From the NCBI GenBank assembly GCA_035041965.1, contig JAPYMA010001018.1:1-64000 (forward strand): a stretch of 64,000 nucleotides of DNA. Reading direction: 5' to 3'. Below the pieces are notes generated by a model. That model saw nothing but the letters and a program-made list of their open reading frames with translations. It ran no database searches and was not told where the DNA came from. Source of the stretch: Anisakis pegreffii (lineage: Eukaryota; Nematoda; Chromadorea; Rhabditida; Anisakidae). A program made the translations under genes and the position numbers. Position 1 is the first letter of the stretch. Each line of letters opens with the position of its first letter. This document shows positions 51,615 to 63,500 of the stretch, piece by piece.

Positions 51615-53650
51615 TTTGGCGTACATTCCGAGAAGAACTGATTTTCGGAAGCTTTGTCACTTGCTTGGCATCCCTCACTCAAGTATGCTCTATGTGGAAT
51701 TCATCTCAAACTACCCAGAAAAAATCATGTATTCACCAACCGAGTGTTTTGTGGAAACATGACAATTGAACTGAATAATTCATTAAGAACGCAGGCAACG
51801 TATCACTGTTCAACTGTACTTCAATTCATGTCATACTGTAATAGCGAAATGGCGAAATAGACGGGAATTGCTGCGCATCGAATATTATGCGTGATGAACA
51901 ACGTGACTAGCATTAAAAAGATTGATATTTCTAAAAGATTATTTCGGAAATAAATGTATCTGGCAACTTCCAGCCATGTTATGAATATTTTTTTTCAATT
52001 ATGAATTCTCAGAATGGGTGCGTTTCTATGACGGCAACCGAACCAAACACATTCACCTGCAAAAATAACCATGATGTCATTGACATATCCTCAAATGTCG
52101 AGCCATCGCCGACGGTTAATAAACACCGGCTCCGACTGCAACTCTCCAGTGCGGTTGAGAGCACTGCAGAGCCTGCTAGTAGTGGGTTGTAGTGCTTCCT
52201 GGATGCTAACAAAGGATGGTAAAGTAATCAGCGTTAGGCGATTGTAATTTGATGTTTGGGTGGCGTTACGAAAGTGTTTTTGTTATCCTTCTATTAACAT
52301 CAAGATTCACTGTCGTACACTTCCTTTAATCTGGAGATTTCACAAAATTCACGCGCATCACTTGCAATATTCTGTAAGTCATTAGCCCTTGTTTCAGAAT
52401 AATGGGATTCATCCGTTCGGTTCTCATATTCAGTTTGGTATTGGCGATTACAAACGCATTTTTCAGTAAGCGATTGACTTTTGTTGATTCAACGGTTTTG
52501 CTTCTGTGAGGTTTGGTAATTTTATCGTTATTTATGGCGTAGAAGAGCATTCGCAGGATTGAATCGGTGGGAAATAACATTAAAATAGAAACGATGAATT
52601 GATTGGTCACTGATCATTGATCAGTAGCGTTTTATAAGCGGCATTTGGAAATGAGGGTTGGAATCTATCTCAGTGATTTCATACGACCCCGATGCGTCGA
52701 AGCTGTAGAAGTGTTAGTTGAATGTGAAACTTTATCATCGGTGCTTAGAGATTGCAATATTTCTGTTGATGCAAAAAAAACCTCAACAGTTTGGCTTAAC
52801 CGATCTTGTTATTACCTGGAGCGGATATACATGATGAGTACAGTGACCATCAGTAATAAACTCGTGAAAGAATTCTTTTTGATTATATCCTTTTCAGCTC
52901 AAGGTATTCAGAAACGCGCCGCGCAAGCAAGTCCAAAATTCCGTTCCCATGTTATTGACGATCCAGCGATGACCGAATATACGAAACGCATGGAAACTGG
53001 TGTGCACTCTCCAAATTGGTGGGACGACACCGATCCTCCAATGCATTCGAGACCAACAACAAAATTCATTCCACCTTGGTTGGACAGTGAACCACTACCG
53101 CTTGGCCCTGGACCGGCGATTTTGCCACCGCGTAGGTTTTGCAAAGTTAACTTGCTCTCCTCTAAACATTAAGGTTTATTTACTTGATAAAATCTCTACT
53201 ACAGCAGTAATCAGTAGACAACTACGGAATTTTTGACTAATTTTATTGTGACCTTTTGTGGCAATGGAATTCTCCGCGGTTAGTCACGATAACCTGATAC
53301 GGCATCGTTAATCCCAGATTAACCGAGGTAGTGATGTTGTTTTGCTCAACTCAAAGTAACCTCACAGCAGCATTTCTCCCGCTTTTGCCGTTTCGGGCGA
53401 CAATGATTGGCGCTCCGATGTGCTAGCGATTGCAGGTTCACAAGAACAGATTGCGGGTGAGGATGAATATATAACTAGGAAGATGAAGTTTGCGTGTGCT
53501 CTTGATTAATTGAGGAGAGTGCTTGAATTGGCATTCCCTGAAGGTGCGGGTGCTACATATCATGAAGGTTATTGGACTCACAAAGATATCCTATGGTGAT
53601 CTGCAAAATTTGAAAATTATGGAGGATCGCATGCGTCGTCCATGTTAAGC
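51615..53650. repeat. Tandem locus duplication, unit 2
   Basis: Aligned with unit 1 from about 47940. The best conserved part runs from about 51990 to 53160. It carries WWDD copy 2. Confidence 0.85.
52402..53600 (+). pseudogene. WWDD preproprotein, copy 2 (C-terminal exon damaged)
   Basis: Exon 1 (52402-52465) and exon 2 (52898-53131) are intact and in phase: same signal peptide, QKRAAQASPKF, NWWDDTDP and the PPWLDSEPLPLGP block. The sequence between HVIDD and NWWDD differs sharply from copy 1 and lacks nine nucleotides in frame. The acceptor of exon 3 has changed from TTTCAGG to TTTCGGG, and the exon 3 frame contains a TAA before the VLELAFPE helix. An alternative acceptor (GATTGCAG, about 53434) would give a shortened acidic tail ending at that TAA. 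It is therefore either a pseudogene or a gene for a C-terminally truncated variant. Confidence 0.6.
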
Positions 53651-53798
53651 ATGACAATATCTCTCTTCATGCAACAAACACCTCAACAATTCGGCATCAC
53701 CGATCCTGTCATCACCTGGAACGGATGAACGTGAAAAAGTTCACTCACTATCAATAATAAACTGACAAAGCAGTTCTTTTTGATTTGATACTTTCAGA

Positions 53799-54950
53799 TC
53801 TACAAAAACGCGCCATGCTGGCAAGTCCAATATTCCCTTCAAACGGGTGGGACGTACCTGCTTCTGTACGTCTCCATGAAAAATTGGGTAGGTTGTGCAA
53901 AGTTAACTTGCTATCCTCTAAACCGTTCGATTCCATTCTTCAAAACATTTCTCGATAAAATCTCAACGACAGCAGTAATCAGCAGACAATCACAGAATTT
54001 TTGACTAATATCATTGTGACATATTGTGGTAATGGAACTCTCCGCGGTTAGTCACGATAACCTGATATGGCATCGCTGGCTGATCGCTAATTGCATCCAA
54101 AATCAACTGAGAGTTAGTGACGCTGTTTCGCTCAACTTATAGTAAACTCACACCAACATTTCTCATGCTTTTGCCGTTTCAGGCGACTGTCAACCTGAGA
54201 ACGGTTGTTACGAACTTATTCTGCGTCGTCTAGGATCAAAGGATCAATAGGTGGGAGACGCCAGATATTAACAGAATGAATAATAGCAATAAAAATAGCA
54301 AAAAAAAGAACAACCACTATTAAAATAATAATCGCTTTTGTGTTTGGTCGAATTGATTTGATAATGCAAAGCAACCTCTGCGAAGATGATATTTTGTTCA
54401 CAATGGTGATTGGATATATTAAAGCTATAATTGTTATTCGGTGTGGGTAGCGATAGTTTGACAAATGATTGATCAGATGATTTTAATTTTTTTAAGACGC
54501 TTTAAAACCAACATTTTGTTCCGATAATCAAAAGACCAACAATTCAATGGTGAAATCAATAATTCGATTGTTCAATTCCAACTGTAATATGATTGAGTAA
54601 TTATTCAATTCTAGCAATGTTGCGATAAAATAATTCAATTTCAATCATTCAATACAGTCAAATAATTCAATAAGGATACGACAATGGGGTTGTATTGATA
54701 ATAACAATGCTCTGATTAATTCATCGCAAAATTTACTTTGTGTTCCAAAGATCGATGAATACCAACATTATCATCAAAATTTCTTACAATTCCATTAACT
54801 TCCATCGAATTTTGTACAACCTCAAACTTGGGTGATTAAACCTCTACGTAATAATAGCAACAGAGCAAATATTTTGAGCGAACATTTGGATGTTGTATTG
54901 GACCAAGGTTATTGGACATATGAAGATATTTTATAGCGTTTTGCAAAATT
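53799..54950 (+). pseudogene. WWDD preproprotein fragment, copy 3
   Basis: Exon 2 is reduced to DLQKRAMLASPIFPSNGWD and a short tail before a GTAGGT donor; most of the proline-rich block is lost. The exon 3 equivalent starts at about 54183 after TTTCAG. It is interrupted by about 680 bp of unrelated DNA and resumes near 54900 with GYWTYEDIL and stop. No signal-peptide exon is present, so this is a pseudogene. Confidence 0.65.
54216..54464 (-). other. Candidate exon for a small membrane protein inside the copy 3 insertion
   Basis: On the minus strand, after an acceptor-like TCTTCGCAG (about 54380), the frame reads RLLCIIKSIRPNTK, then a strongly hydrophobic span of about 22 residues (IIILIVVVLFFAIFIAII) and a short tail (NIWRLPPIDPLILDDAE, stop). 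It could be the last exon of a single-pass membrane protein or a chance T-rich frame. I do not recognise it. Confidence 0.3.
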
Positions 54951-55230
54951 TTGAAATTATGGAGTATTGCATGCGTCCTCCAGGTGAAACATGACACGCT
55001 TAAAAATAAATTTCTTCGAATGATTCACACGGGACATCATCAAGATTTGATAAAATCTCATGGTAGTTTCATATTTGACAAACTTTTATTGTGCATCAGC
55101 AGTTTTATGCAATGATATCAATGACTATGGCTTTATGCAATCACAATAATACTGATGGCAATCGGCTTCCGACAGTTCAAACAAACTGAATGCACAATAC
55201 GCGCTTATCGGATGTTTATTGTGGTGTTCA

Positions 55231-55464
55231 GTTGCATTTAATAGGAATATCCAGCTGATTGCGAGTGCACTGATGGATTCATTTGTTTGAAAATCTACTG
55301 TCCTGAACGATATGCCGAAGATTCGGAGACAAAAATTCCTCGATCATAGTTCAACGAAGTAACTCCGAATGGTTCCAAGCGAATAAGCTTTTCGGCAGTG
55401 ATATCAGTGACTTTGTTCAATATGTACAGCAAGTTTTTGAGCTCGAGAGATCCGGAAAGTGTGT
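55231..55464 (-). pseudogene. Duplicate of the 50231-50461 minus-strand exon, shortened
   Basis: The frame matches from the VTDIT block through LNYDRGIFVSESSAYRSGQ and then meets TAG, 17 residues earlier than the first copy. The flanks remain highly similar. Whether the shorter version is functional cannot be judged from sequence alone. Confidence 0.35.
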
Positions 55465-55690
55465 CTCTCTAGCCAGTATTCCGGCAAACAGATGGCCAAA
55501 ACTTTATTGTCGCAAAGAAACGATTTCACAGCTGCATTGAGCTCAGTTTTGCGGGTAAATTGTTAGTGAAAACAACTGAAATGAGCTGAATCAATCCTGT
55601 ACTGATTCAAAATGAAATTATGTAGTCACTGGTCGCAGCGATTGCACTAATAATAACTAATTATAACAGTGGGCATCGCATCGCACTATG

Positions 55691-56530
55691 CAACTAAACC
55701 TCAACTCTTATTACACTGTAGCGCACGAAGTAATTCTCAAAAGACGACAGTCACTGTATTGTACGAATATTAGAATCAGATCAAAATAAGATCAAGTAAA
55801 CGGCTTAAGTGATTGGATGTATTTAGAGTGTTCGTGAATATGTTCCTCTTTTCAATAATCAAGGTTGGTGAGTGTCCTTTCGAGTTCAAGCACTCTCGAT
55901 ATCATTATTGTGCTCTAGAGCATTGTGGTATCGTTTAAAACCAGGGAATTTTGTCTTTGATTATTCGCATCTGATGCGGTTTCATCTCTGATTATGTGCA
56001 TGCAATAGATGTGTGTTCCGTTCCTGGATGCTTTCGCTTGATGAAAATAATGCAACGTGAGATAGTGATGACCCAGGAGGATCACTGGGCACTTGTTTCA
56101 GCAACTGTTTTTCCGCAAATGATAGGCAATTTTACTTCTGACGATTATCGGCTGCCTTTTCATTTCTTTTGAGAAGAAAATGACTGAATCTGCTATTCAC
56201 CATTGCCATGCAGCGGACTCTTTGCTCTGTCAGCATGGGCGCAAAAAATCGCTGGATGTTTTGTTCAATCGTACATGTGGCAACACTCAAAGCCAACCGA
56301 ATAAGTTCAATGTTTTATTGAAATGTATAAACTGAAATAATGAAATGTATGAATTTTCACAAACCCCTAAGATTATCTCAATGCTACATCACATAAAGCA
56401 CCACCATTAGGTTTTAGCATTCTGGAGAGCAAATCGGCAAAGACTATGAATCAAAATCAATCATATAAATTATATGATCATCCTATGAACCCGCGTGATC
56501 GGTTCAGTTGCTCAACTGTACGGTATCGCA
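55691..56530. other. Intergenic region between the duplicated locus and the peptide genes
   Basis: No coding sequence is supported. A minus-strand AATAAA (plus-strand TTTATT, about 56311-56316) may end the first peptide gene. A perfect 19-nt palindrome lies at 56460-56478. Confidence 0.45.
56460..56478. repeat. 19-nt perfect palindrome
   Basis: ATCATATAA-A-TTATATGAT lies 53-71 nt beyond the stop codon of peptide gene A, probably within its 3' UTR. It could form an RNA hairpin; it may also be chance in AT-rich DNA. Confidence 0.7.
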
Positions 56531-57464
56531 TTAACCGCGAGCTATTTTGGTTGATGAAAACGAGCCCAGTGGACCTCTAACTGAAGTATGAGATGCTCCA
56601 CCAAAAGGTCCCCTTGCTGCCACTCTTGAAGCATATATTGGCGATCTTTTCGCACGAAGTGGTGAGCCATCAATCCTAAAACGTTACACCTCTTTATGAA
56701 ACGTTGCAAGTCCTTATGAAGGCATCAGAAATAAATGGCATTTTGCTGATATGTAACTGTGCCGCAGATTGTGCTCAGCAGAAAAATTTTGATCATCTTG
56801 ACCTGAGGTTACCCAAAACCAATAAATTTCCAATGAGGTGACAGTTGGATAGTGCAAAAGCGAAAAATAGATAAGAAAGGCTTGATAATATAATATTTCG
56901 AGGTGTCATGGAGGATGCGAGATTCTGATGGTATTGTTCAAGAGAGAAGAGCATTTGTTTGACACACGATCAAGGGAGTGCATTAGGCGCATGAGTTAGG
57001 ATACCACTAATTTCAACATTTCAAGCTTTTTTGTTCAAATTTTCAAACTATTGCTGTGAACAAATGTGGTTCCCCGCCTCATGGCTATAATTCCGATCTC
57101 ATTTTGATTTTTCGAAACAGCGAGGAAATAAGTGAGAAATTTTCCATCATTCATATTGAAGGAATTCAGCTTTCCAATCAGTTCACAATTTTTTGCAACA
57201 GAACTCAATAACTTAGTCGACCGCAATCGCTGTGGAAATGAAGGCAAAGCTCGTTTTATAGATATCATATCACTGGAATTGTTTCCAGAAGGAATTTTGC
57301 TTGCAAAGGTTAGTTTCAGTTCTTTTTTCTTAAACGATGAGAAGGTGCTAGGAGGAATGCAAATTAAAGGAATGCAAAAGAAAATAAACTTACTCAGCGC
57401 TAACTAACGCCGAAATGAGGAAGAAAACGCAGAAGAACAAAACGAATGACGACAAGCAACGCAT
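56531..57464 (-). CDS. Secreted peptide precursor A (GPFGG family), 71 residues
   Basis: Two exons in reading order: 57464-57394 and 56675-56531, joined in phase 2. The signal peptide is MRCLSSFVLFFCVFFLISAL followed by VSA. After a short spacer (EIDGSPLRA) comes a Lys-Arg site, then SPIYASRVAARGPFGG, ASHTSVRGPLG and the end STKIARG. Lys-Arg is a prohormone-convertase site and the terminal glycine could donate an amide, as in neuropeptide precursors. A TATAAAAGG box lies 40-48 nt upstream of the start codon (57504-57512). Its paralogue is precursor B at 60490-59957, with the same exon length and phase. I do not recognise it as a named neuropeptide or antimicrobial family; both roles remain possible. 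Confidence 0.75.
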
Positions 57465-57503
57465 TTTGATTGGTGAACAGCTGATGTATGATACAGTTTC
57501 GAG

Positions 57504-57512
57504 CCTTTTATA
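57504..57512 (-). promoter_or_regulatory. TATA box of peptide gene A
   Basis: TATAAAAGG on the minus strand lies 40-48 nt before the start codon, which implies a very short 5' leader and no upstream trans-splice site. Confidence 0.6.
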
Positions 57513-59956
57513 GCACTTGAGTGAATACAACGATTAGGAACTGGTCTGCATGATAACAATCAAAATATTTTGGTAATGTTATTTATTTGCCATATCAGCT
57601 GGCATGAGAAACGTGTTCCTTGTTATTGTTTCCGCTTGTTTACACGTTGGTGGTGTAATATTCGAGTTATCAATCTTCACTCGAGAAGCATTTAGTAATG
57701 AGTTGAGACGAAATAAATCAACAATTTCTTCACGAAGTGTCATGAGGAGAATAATTCAAACAATTACAACTTGCTTCTCAAGCGTTAAATGAGTTCAAAA
57801 GTTGATTTCACGCATGTCTTCATAGGATATCATTCCATCTAGATGAGCAGTGACAAATTGCATTCTCTGTGTAGCATTCTGAGTTTTCACTTCGGTCACA
57901 TTATGATTTCTCGAAAAGTCAGTTGCCAATTAGGTGGAAGCTTGAAAGTCGATATTTAACGATATGTGTAGACAGTGCAGTCAGAATGTCACGAATTAAC
58001 CGTTTTCTTCGGAGTTATAGACTCTCATCCAAGTGTATTTGAAACGAAATTACTAATCTAGTGAAATCAGGAATGTGCTGAACAGTAACTTGAAACAACA
58101 CTGGATGAATGTATAATTCAAACAGTAGTCTCTGAAGAGTAAACGAACTGAATCAATTCTTCGGACTCGAAACTGTTTTGGTTTATAAACTAAAATGAAA
58201 ACGGGATTTGATTTGCAGCCTTCACAAGAACAAAGTTTCTGTGCATTTATGGATATCCCCCTTCTCAGCTCTTAGAAAGGAAAGTGAAATGATACATTCC
58301 CCTGGTTTTGTGAGCCGTCAAGTGGCATTTTTCATTGGAAAATATACGACAGTGTTTGTTTACATGATCGGGAATGTTGTTATGAAAAAGCTAGACAAAA
58401 TAATCTAAACTAAATGAAAAATAACGCATTCTCGATTCCGCATCAGCTGGTGATAAATTTATTTATGAGATGCGCATGCGCATGCGCTAGTTGAGCCATC
58501 ATATATACAGGAAAACCGGTCTCACCATATCAGTTGGCACAAAAATTGCGCATTATTTATGTTTACACTTAATTCTTGGTGTCAAATCAAATTTCACTCT
58601 TTACATCAGAATCGCTCATTGAAGATCTCGTTCAAAGCGAATTGAAAGATTATCTACAGAGGATCGTGAAAATGAAGCAATCGAATGTAATTCATTTCTC
58701 ATGAGAAAAGCTATAGAAGAACCCTTTCTTGAATCAAGTGTCATAATATGAACAATTAATTCATCATTTTTCATAAAAATATTTCCGGTTATGTAAACAA
58801 ACACTGTCGCACAGTTTTCAAATGGAAATTTTACATTCTCTCATCGATTTATTCAAACATCGAACACATTTCAAAGGAGTTTATGTTTCTCTTCCATCAG
58901 TAACTATAGATCATGCGTAACAATTCATTGAAATTTCAATTTCTGAAATCACCACTCTGGAAGATTTTTGTCACTCATCATGAATGGCTGAGTCAACATT
59001 CAGTGACCCACATTTGAAACTATTGTTCGTCTGGGAGCAACACTTTGATCAGGGATAATGACCTCACAGAGAAGCAAAATGACCCTGGAGTGATCCCCCG
59101 AAAATTGTCGGTGAGCGAATTGACCGGGTTATGGGGTTTTCTGGAACAAGAAAAATATCCGTCTATAGCATTCTGTTGAAAGCAATCCTGCCTTTGAAAA
59201 CAAGCTCTCCGTAAAAATACGATAAGATTCTACTGGATAGGATTAATTTGGCATTCAGTTCCTCGAGAAAATAGTGTATTTAGTCGTCGTGATAGTGGTC
59301 CTCACTGCTATGAAAAGATCTGCACAGAGGATATGATGGAAGAGAGCGATAGCTGTCCATTTCATGATGGGATGTGGGTAGTGGATTTGCCCGCTCGCAC
59401 CTAGGTTGCAAAATAATCTCATGTTCGATCTGGATCTCATGTTGGCCTAATGGATTTCGAATTCTGAATCCGAATGTGTGATGAGCGAAACTATTATAGT
59501 GAAATATCAGCTTACTTTCATGAAATTTACAAAAATATTCGTTCCTTTTGCCTGACCTTTGCTCATATCTTCCAATAATTCCCCATCGATGCGGCTATCT
59601 GGGCGATTGGTTGTTATGCTCACAATCAGTCAACGTTCACGATACAGTGCGTTATGTTTGATTGAAAGGCATTATTCTTGAAATTTTATTCATTTTATTG
59701 AACACGACCATCATTCAGCCTGACCAACTCAAGTGAACGTATGAAGGCATCAAATGACTTGTACAAAGTGGATAATTGTTCGTAATGTGAATTTTATTTA
59801 CTTACATCTTATGCATATGGCATTAATTCACTACAGACATGAAACATATTCAAAGAAGTCAAAAACTTTGGAAAGGAATTCAATTTATTGAGAAGACAAG
59901 TATTGCTTCTGAGGTCATGTAAGCAATATGGCAATTGATAAGCGGCGCTTCGTTCT
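57513..59956. other. Region between the two peptide genes
   Basis: About 2.4 kb without a supportable gene. It holds an imperfect inverted repeat (58328-58395 with 58765-58832) and an alternating TGCGCATGCGCATGCGC tract near 58474-58490. The plus-strand TTTATT at about 59883-59888 is a likely poly(A) signal for precursor B. Confidence 0.5.
58328..58832. repeat. Imperfect inverted repeat with arms of about 68 bp
   Basis: The left arm (58328-58395) and right arm (58765-58832) match as inverted copies, sharing the perfect core CGACAGTGTTTGTTTACAT apart from its last base. The spacer is about 370 bp. This could be a decayed MITE or a rearranged local duplication; clear target duplications are not visible. 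Confidence 0.65.
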
Positions 59957-60490
59957 TCAGCCGTATATCATGCGTCTGCTAGAGACCATTGCACCCATTG
60001 GACCAGCACCTACCGTACGCCTTCCTCCGCCAAATGGTCCGTAACCAGCCCGTGTAGCCACGAAAATTGGTGCACGCTTATCACGTGCCCTGAGAGCAGG
60101 AATTCTGAAAATTTACTACTTACAAGGCTTGAAATTTAGTGTCAGCGATTGATCGGTTTGGCTCAGAACGATGATCTACAAGTTTAACAAACGATCTTCT
60201 TGTTCTGGACATCCAATTTTTTGGAAAAAGAGTTTCACTACTAAGTCAACTCCACTATCAGCTCCTTTCCAGAACTGTCGAAGTGGACCTGAAGTTGTTG
60301 TATACTCTCATCAGGCACAATCATTGGAGGAGTTATTTAGTAAGATTTTCTCGGTCGTTTTTATCTTGAACACACAATTTGGATTAGATCAATCTCAAAG
60401 GTGAATAAATAAAACTCACGCCGCATTCGTCAACGTCAAAGCGAATAACACACAGAAGAAAGCTGCTGCTAAAAGCGAAGAACAACGCAT
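59957..60490 (-). CDS. Secreted peptide precursor B (GPFGG family), 72 residues
   Basis: Two exons in reading order: 60490-60420 (71 nt, as in gene A) and 60104-59957. The signal peptide is MRCSSLLAAAFFCVLFALTL then TNA. The chain continues AIPALRARDKR, then APIFVATRAGYGPFGGGRR, then TVGAGPMGAMVSSRRMIYG and stop. Lys-Arg and Gly-Arg-Arg bracket a 16-residue segment, so an amidated peptide APIFVATRAGYGPFGG-NH2 is predicted. The terminal RRMIYG could release a second short amide. The GPFGG block and the later GP(M/L)G are shared with precursor A. A TATATAAATA box lies at 60547-60556. Family and receptor are unknown. Confidence 0.78.
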
Positions 60491-60546
60491 TACCGGATGG
60501 ATGTACTAGTCGTTCGTGTGCTAACTGATAATAAACATTACACACA

Positions 60547-60556
60547 TATTTATATA
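60547..60556 (-). promoter_or_regulatory. TATA box of peptide gene B
   Basis: TATATAAATA on the minus strand lies 57-66 nt before the start codon, similar to the arrangement in gene A. Confidence 0.55.
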
Positions 60557-63500
60557 GGTATCATTATGCTATCCGAAAAAAAAACCTGCTTGAGTGATAG
60601 TAACGAAAACATTTCACGATAATTATGCTGTTAGCTCTAAATAAGGTGATGCCATGAACGCGTTCTTTGCCACTTTTCAGGTTATTTGTTTACATAGATT
60701 TCATGTTTTGCTATCATAACTATGTAGGTCCCGTTACTGTTGTTATTGTTTCAGTGCCCACTTCAAACGCCCGTTGATACTAGAAAGCACAACTGTGATT
60801 AGAACGAGGCAATCAGCTCATTATCACCTACTCTCTAAGCATAGATTCCATTACATGGCTGTTAACCATTACGCCATCAATTATTCGATTCACGACAAAT
60901 CTCCATCAGAAGTTATAATAACGTAGAAGAAATGTTAAGCAGCTTAGCTTTCCGCGTTAATAGTATCGGCAGATTAAAGGCAAACGGATAGTCGTTAGCG
61001 ATTCTCGAGCAATCCCTCATTACTCATTCAACAAACTTGTTAACTTTTTAAGGAATGTTCTCTATTTTGTCCTATTCGGAGTTTTTGTGCATTCGGAATG
61101 TCGTAAACAATAACATATTTTTCCATGCCAACAACTGGCAACATACTGTAAATATTTTGATCGGAAAATATTCCTTCGACATATTGCATGATAAATTCGA
61201 TATGTATCGTGAATGTATGTTTAAAAGTCGAGATTCGGCATCAAAAACTTGATTCAGTCTGAAACATTGACAATTTTGGAACACAATCACAGTTGTATAC
61301 ATCTTCCAATCGAAGTGAAGTTGTCCATAAGCCCAACTTCGACCAATTTCGACCGAATTCTATCATCTATTCAAGTTCATCGCAAATGATATCAGTTCGA
61401 AGTTGTTCGCTATCGCCACTACAAATGATTCAAAGCATGTATGCACGCCCCACAAACTGCCTCAACTTCAGGTAACTCCATGATGACTTTCATTGCATTG
61501 GATGAAGTGAACGGCAATTGTTTGTTCAAATATTGCACACCTCGGTCAAACGCCGTTTCCGATAGATCTACTGCTGTTTTTACGATCATTTCATCAAAAA
61601 TGGACCGTACCGGGTATCATGAATATTTATCGCTCTTGAAACCAATTCTTCCACATTTTTCTTCCATGATTTCTTATCCTAAACTTTTTCACTAGCATCT
61701 ATCAGTAGTGACTGCGTTTATCAATACGGAACGACAAATCGTTTGAAAAATTTCCGTTAATATCTCCCCAATTGCATTTCAATAACGTTGAAGACATTTT
61801 TTATTGATAGAAAAAAAACATATTGTGAATAATATCGAAATCGCACGACCAGATTCATGGTATGAGTCAATGGAATCGTAGAAAATGCTTTTTTTAAAAT
61901 TTTAACGCTGATCTCACTGGTTCCAATGGGTGCGGTTCTATTGTTTCTTATGTTCCTCATCCTATCATTATCATTATCGTTTTTCCACAACCACGAATGC
62001 CCTCAACAATTCGCCGAATAGTACTGGTGTATTCATTGTCGTCATCACTTTTATGCGATGATGTTGTATTCGACTATATCGTGAATATTGTTGCTGTCAC
62101 GGTTGTTGTTTTTAAATTTTCATCTTTATAATGTGAAATATTTTATGCATTGAAATCCTTCTCATATCGTTAATGATTAATGACTAATATCCAATATTAA
62201 TCTGTCAGCTCGTTTCGATTGTTGCAATTATTTTGCACCAAACGATTATTGGAGAATTAGGTCAGATAAGCGAAAAACCAAAAAACATTTTTCTGAAATC
62301 ATTAATAACGGTTGGTACCCGCCATTGAGAGGTGAATGCAAGACAATCACCAAACGAATAACACTTAAAAACAACACAACAAAATTTTAATGTTCAGACG
62401 AACGAACTAGGAAAACTAAATGAACAGCGTAAAACTGACGACAAAACCTCTGAACATTGAAAATATCGCCATGTCATTGTAATCACGAAAAAACTGAAAA
62501 CTGCAATTCAGAAATGCTTGTCTCGAAGAATTTATCTCATCACAATCATTCCAGAATCACCCTCTTAACACCAACGATACTTGGAGATAGAGATCAGGGC
62601 AATGGAGGTAACCTATTCGCAAATTTCGGAGCATCTTCGGATTGAATCTCATTCAGTGATGAGAATTACCCTCCTGAAAGTTTTCCTTTCCTCTCACCAC
62701 AACCGAAATGATCAACTTCAATTGCTTGGAAACCACCCGTCAGGTTCGTCACATGTCGAACCCAGCAGAGAATGTTCGTTGCCTCATTTGTCACTATAAT
62801 CTGATTTAGGCATCTGTAGGTACCAACTCAAAGATGAATGACAATTCAGAAGATATACATATGGTAACTGCAATCAGTTACTATGAAAACATATGCAGCA
62901 CGTATAAAATATATACAGCACGTATAAAATGAAAGTAAACTGAACTTGATTCAAAAGTCGTATAAAAGAGCGTAAGAACGAGTTTGTGAAGAGAGGAAAC
63001 GAACCTAAATTGTGAAAGTGTAAAGTCAAAGTCATATGTACAAACGAAATGAGAAATTCAACTTGTGATTAGGAGCACATTAAACTGTATGATCACATTG
63101 ATAGCAAATATCAACAATAGTAATGGCAGACTTCAATAACTCGGAATGAAAAACATTCACACGTACCTGATCTTAAAACACGACAGCATCAAATTTGTTC
63201 ATTGACGCATAATTTAGCTCATCGTTGCATGTTAAAGGAACGACCGTTAGTACTGACAACCGTTACTTTGTGCTTTAATCCGTGACATTTGACTACATTT
63301 CCTGTCATCGACATTTCGTGATGATCGGAAGTACAAAAAACTAGCGAATAACCCGAAAATTTCATGAAATATTACCAGTAGTCAAAAAATGCCGTTGGCT
63401 AACTACATGATAAGTCTTTGGTAGAGATGATTTGATTTGATTTAGAAATGATTTCACCAAGAACATGTTTTTGGCCAAATTTCTCGACGTATGGCAATGC

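Larger units (their letters stand above)
53660..55690. repeat. Partial third unit of the duplicated locus
   Basis: It begins inside the sequence equivalent to intron 1 of the WWDD gene (matching about 49090) and lacks the signal-peptide exon. It runs through a degenerate exon 2 and a split exon 3, then continues into the 3' flank that matches 50022-50690. Confidence 0.75.

Noticed and set aside
52645..53172. 175-codon continuous frame running into WWDD exon 2 in copy 2
   Set aside because: In copy 1 the same frame is interrupted by TGA, and a signal-peptide exon with proper donor and acceptor explains exon 2 better. The upstream part is intron read-through.
57035..57407. Open frames on both strands between the exons of peptide gene A
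   Set aside because: They lie in its intron and have no family features.
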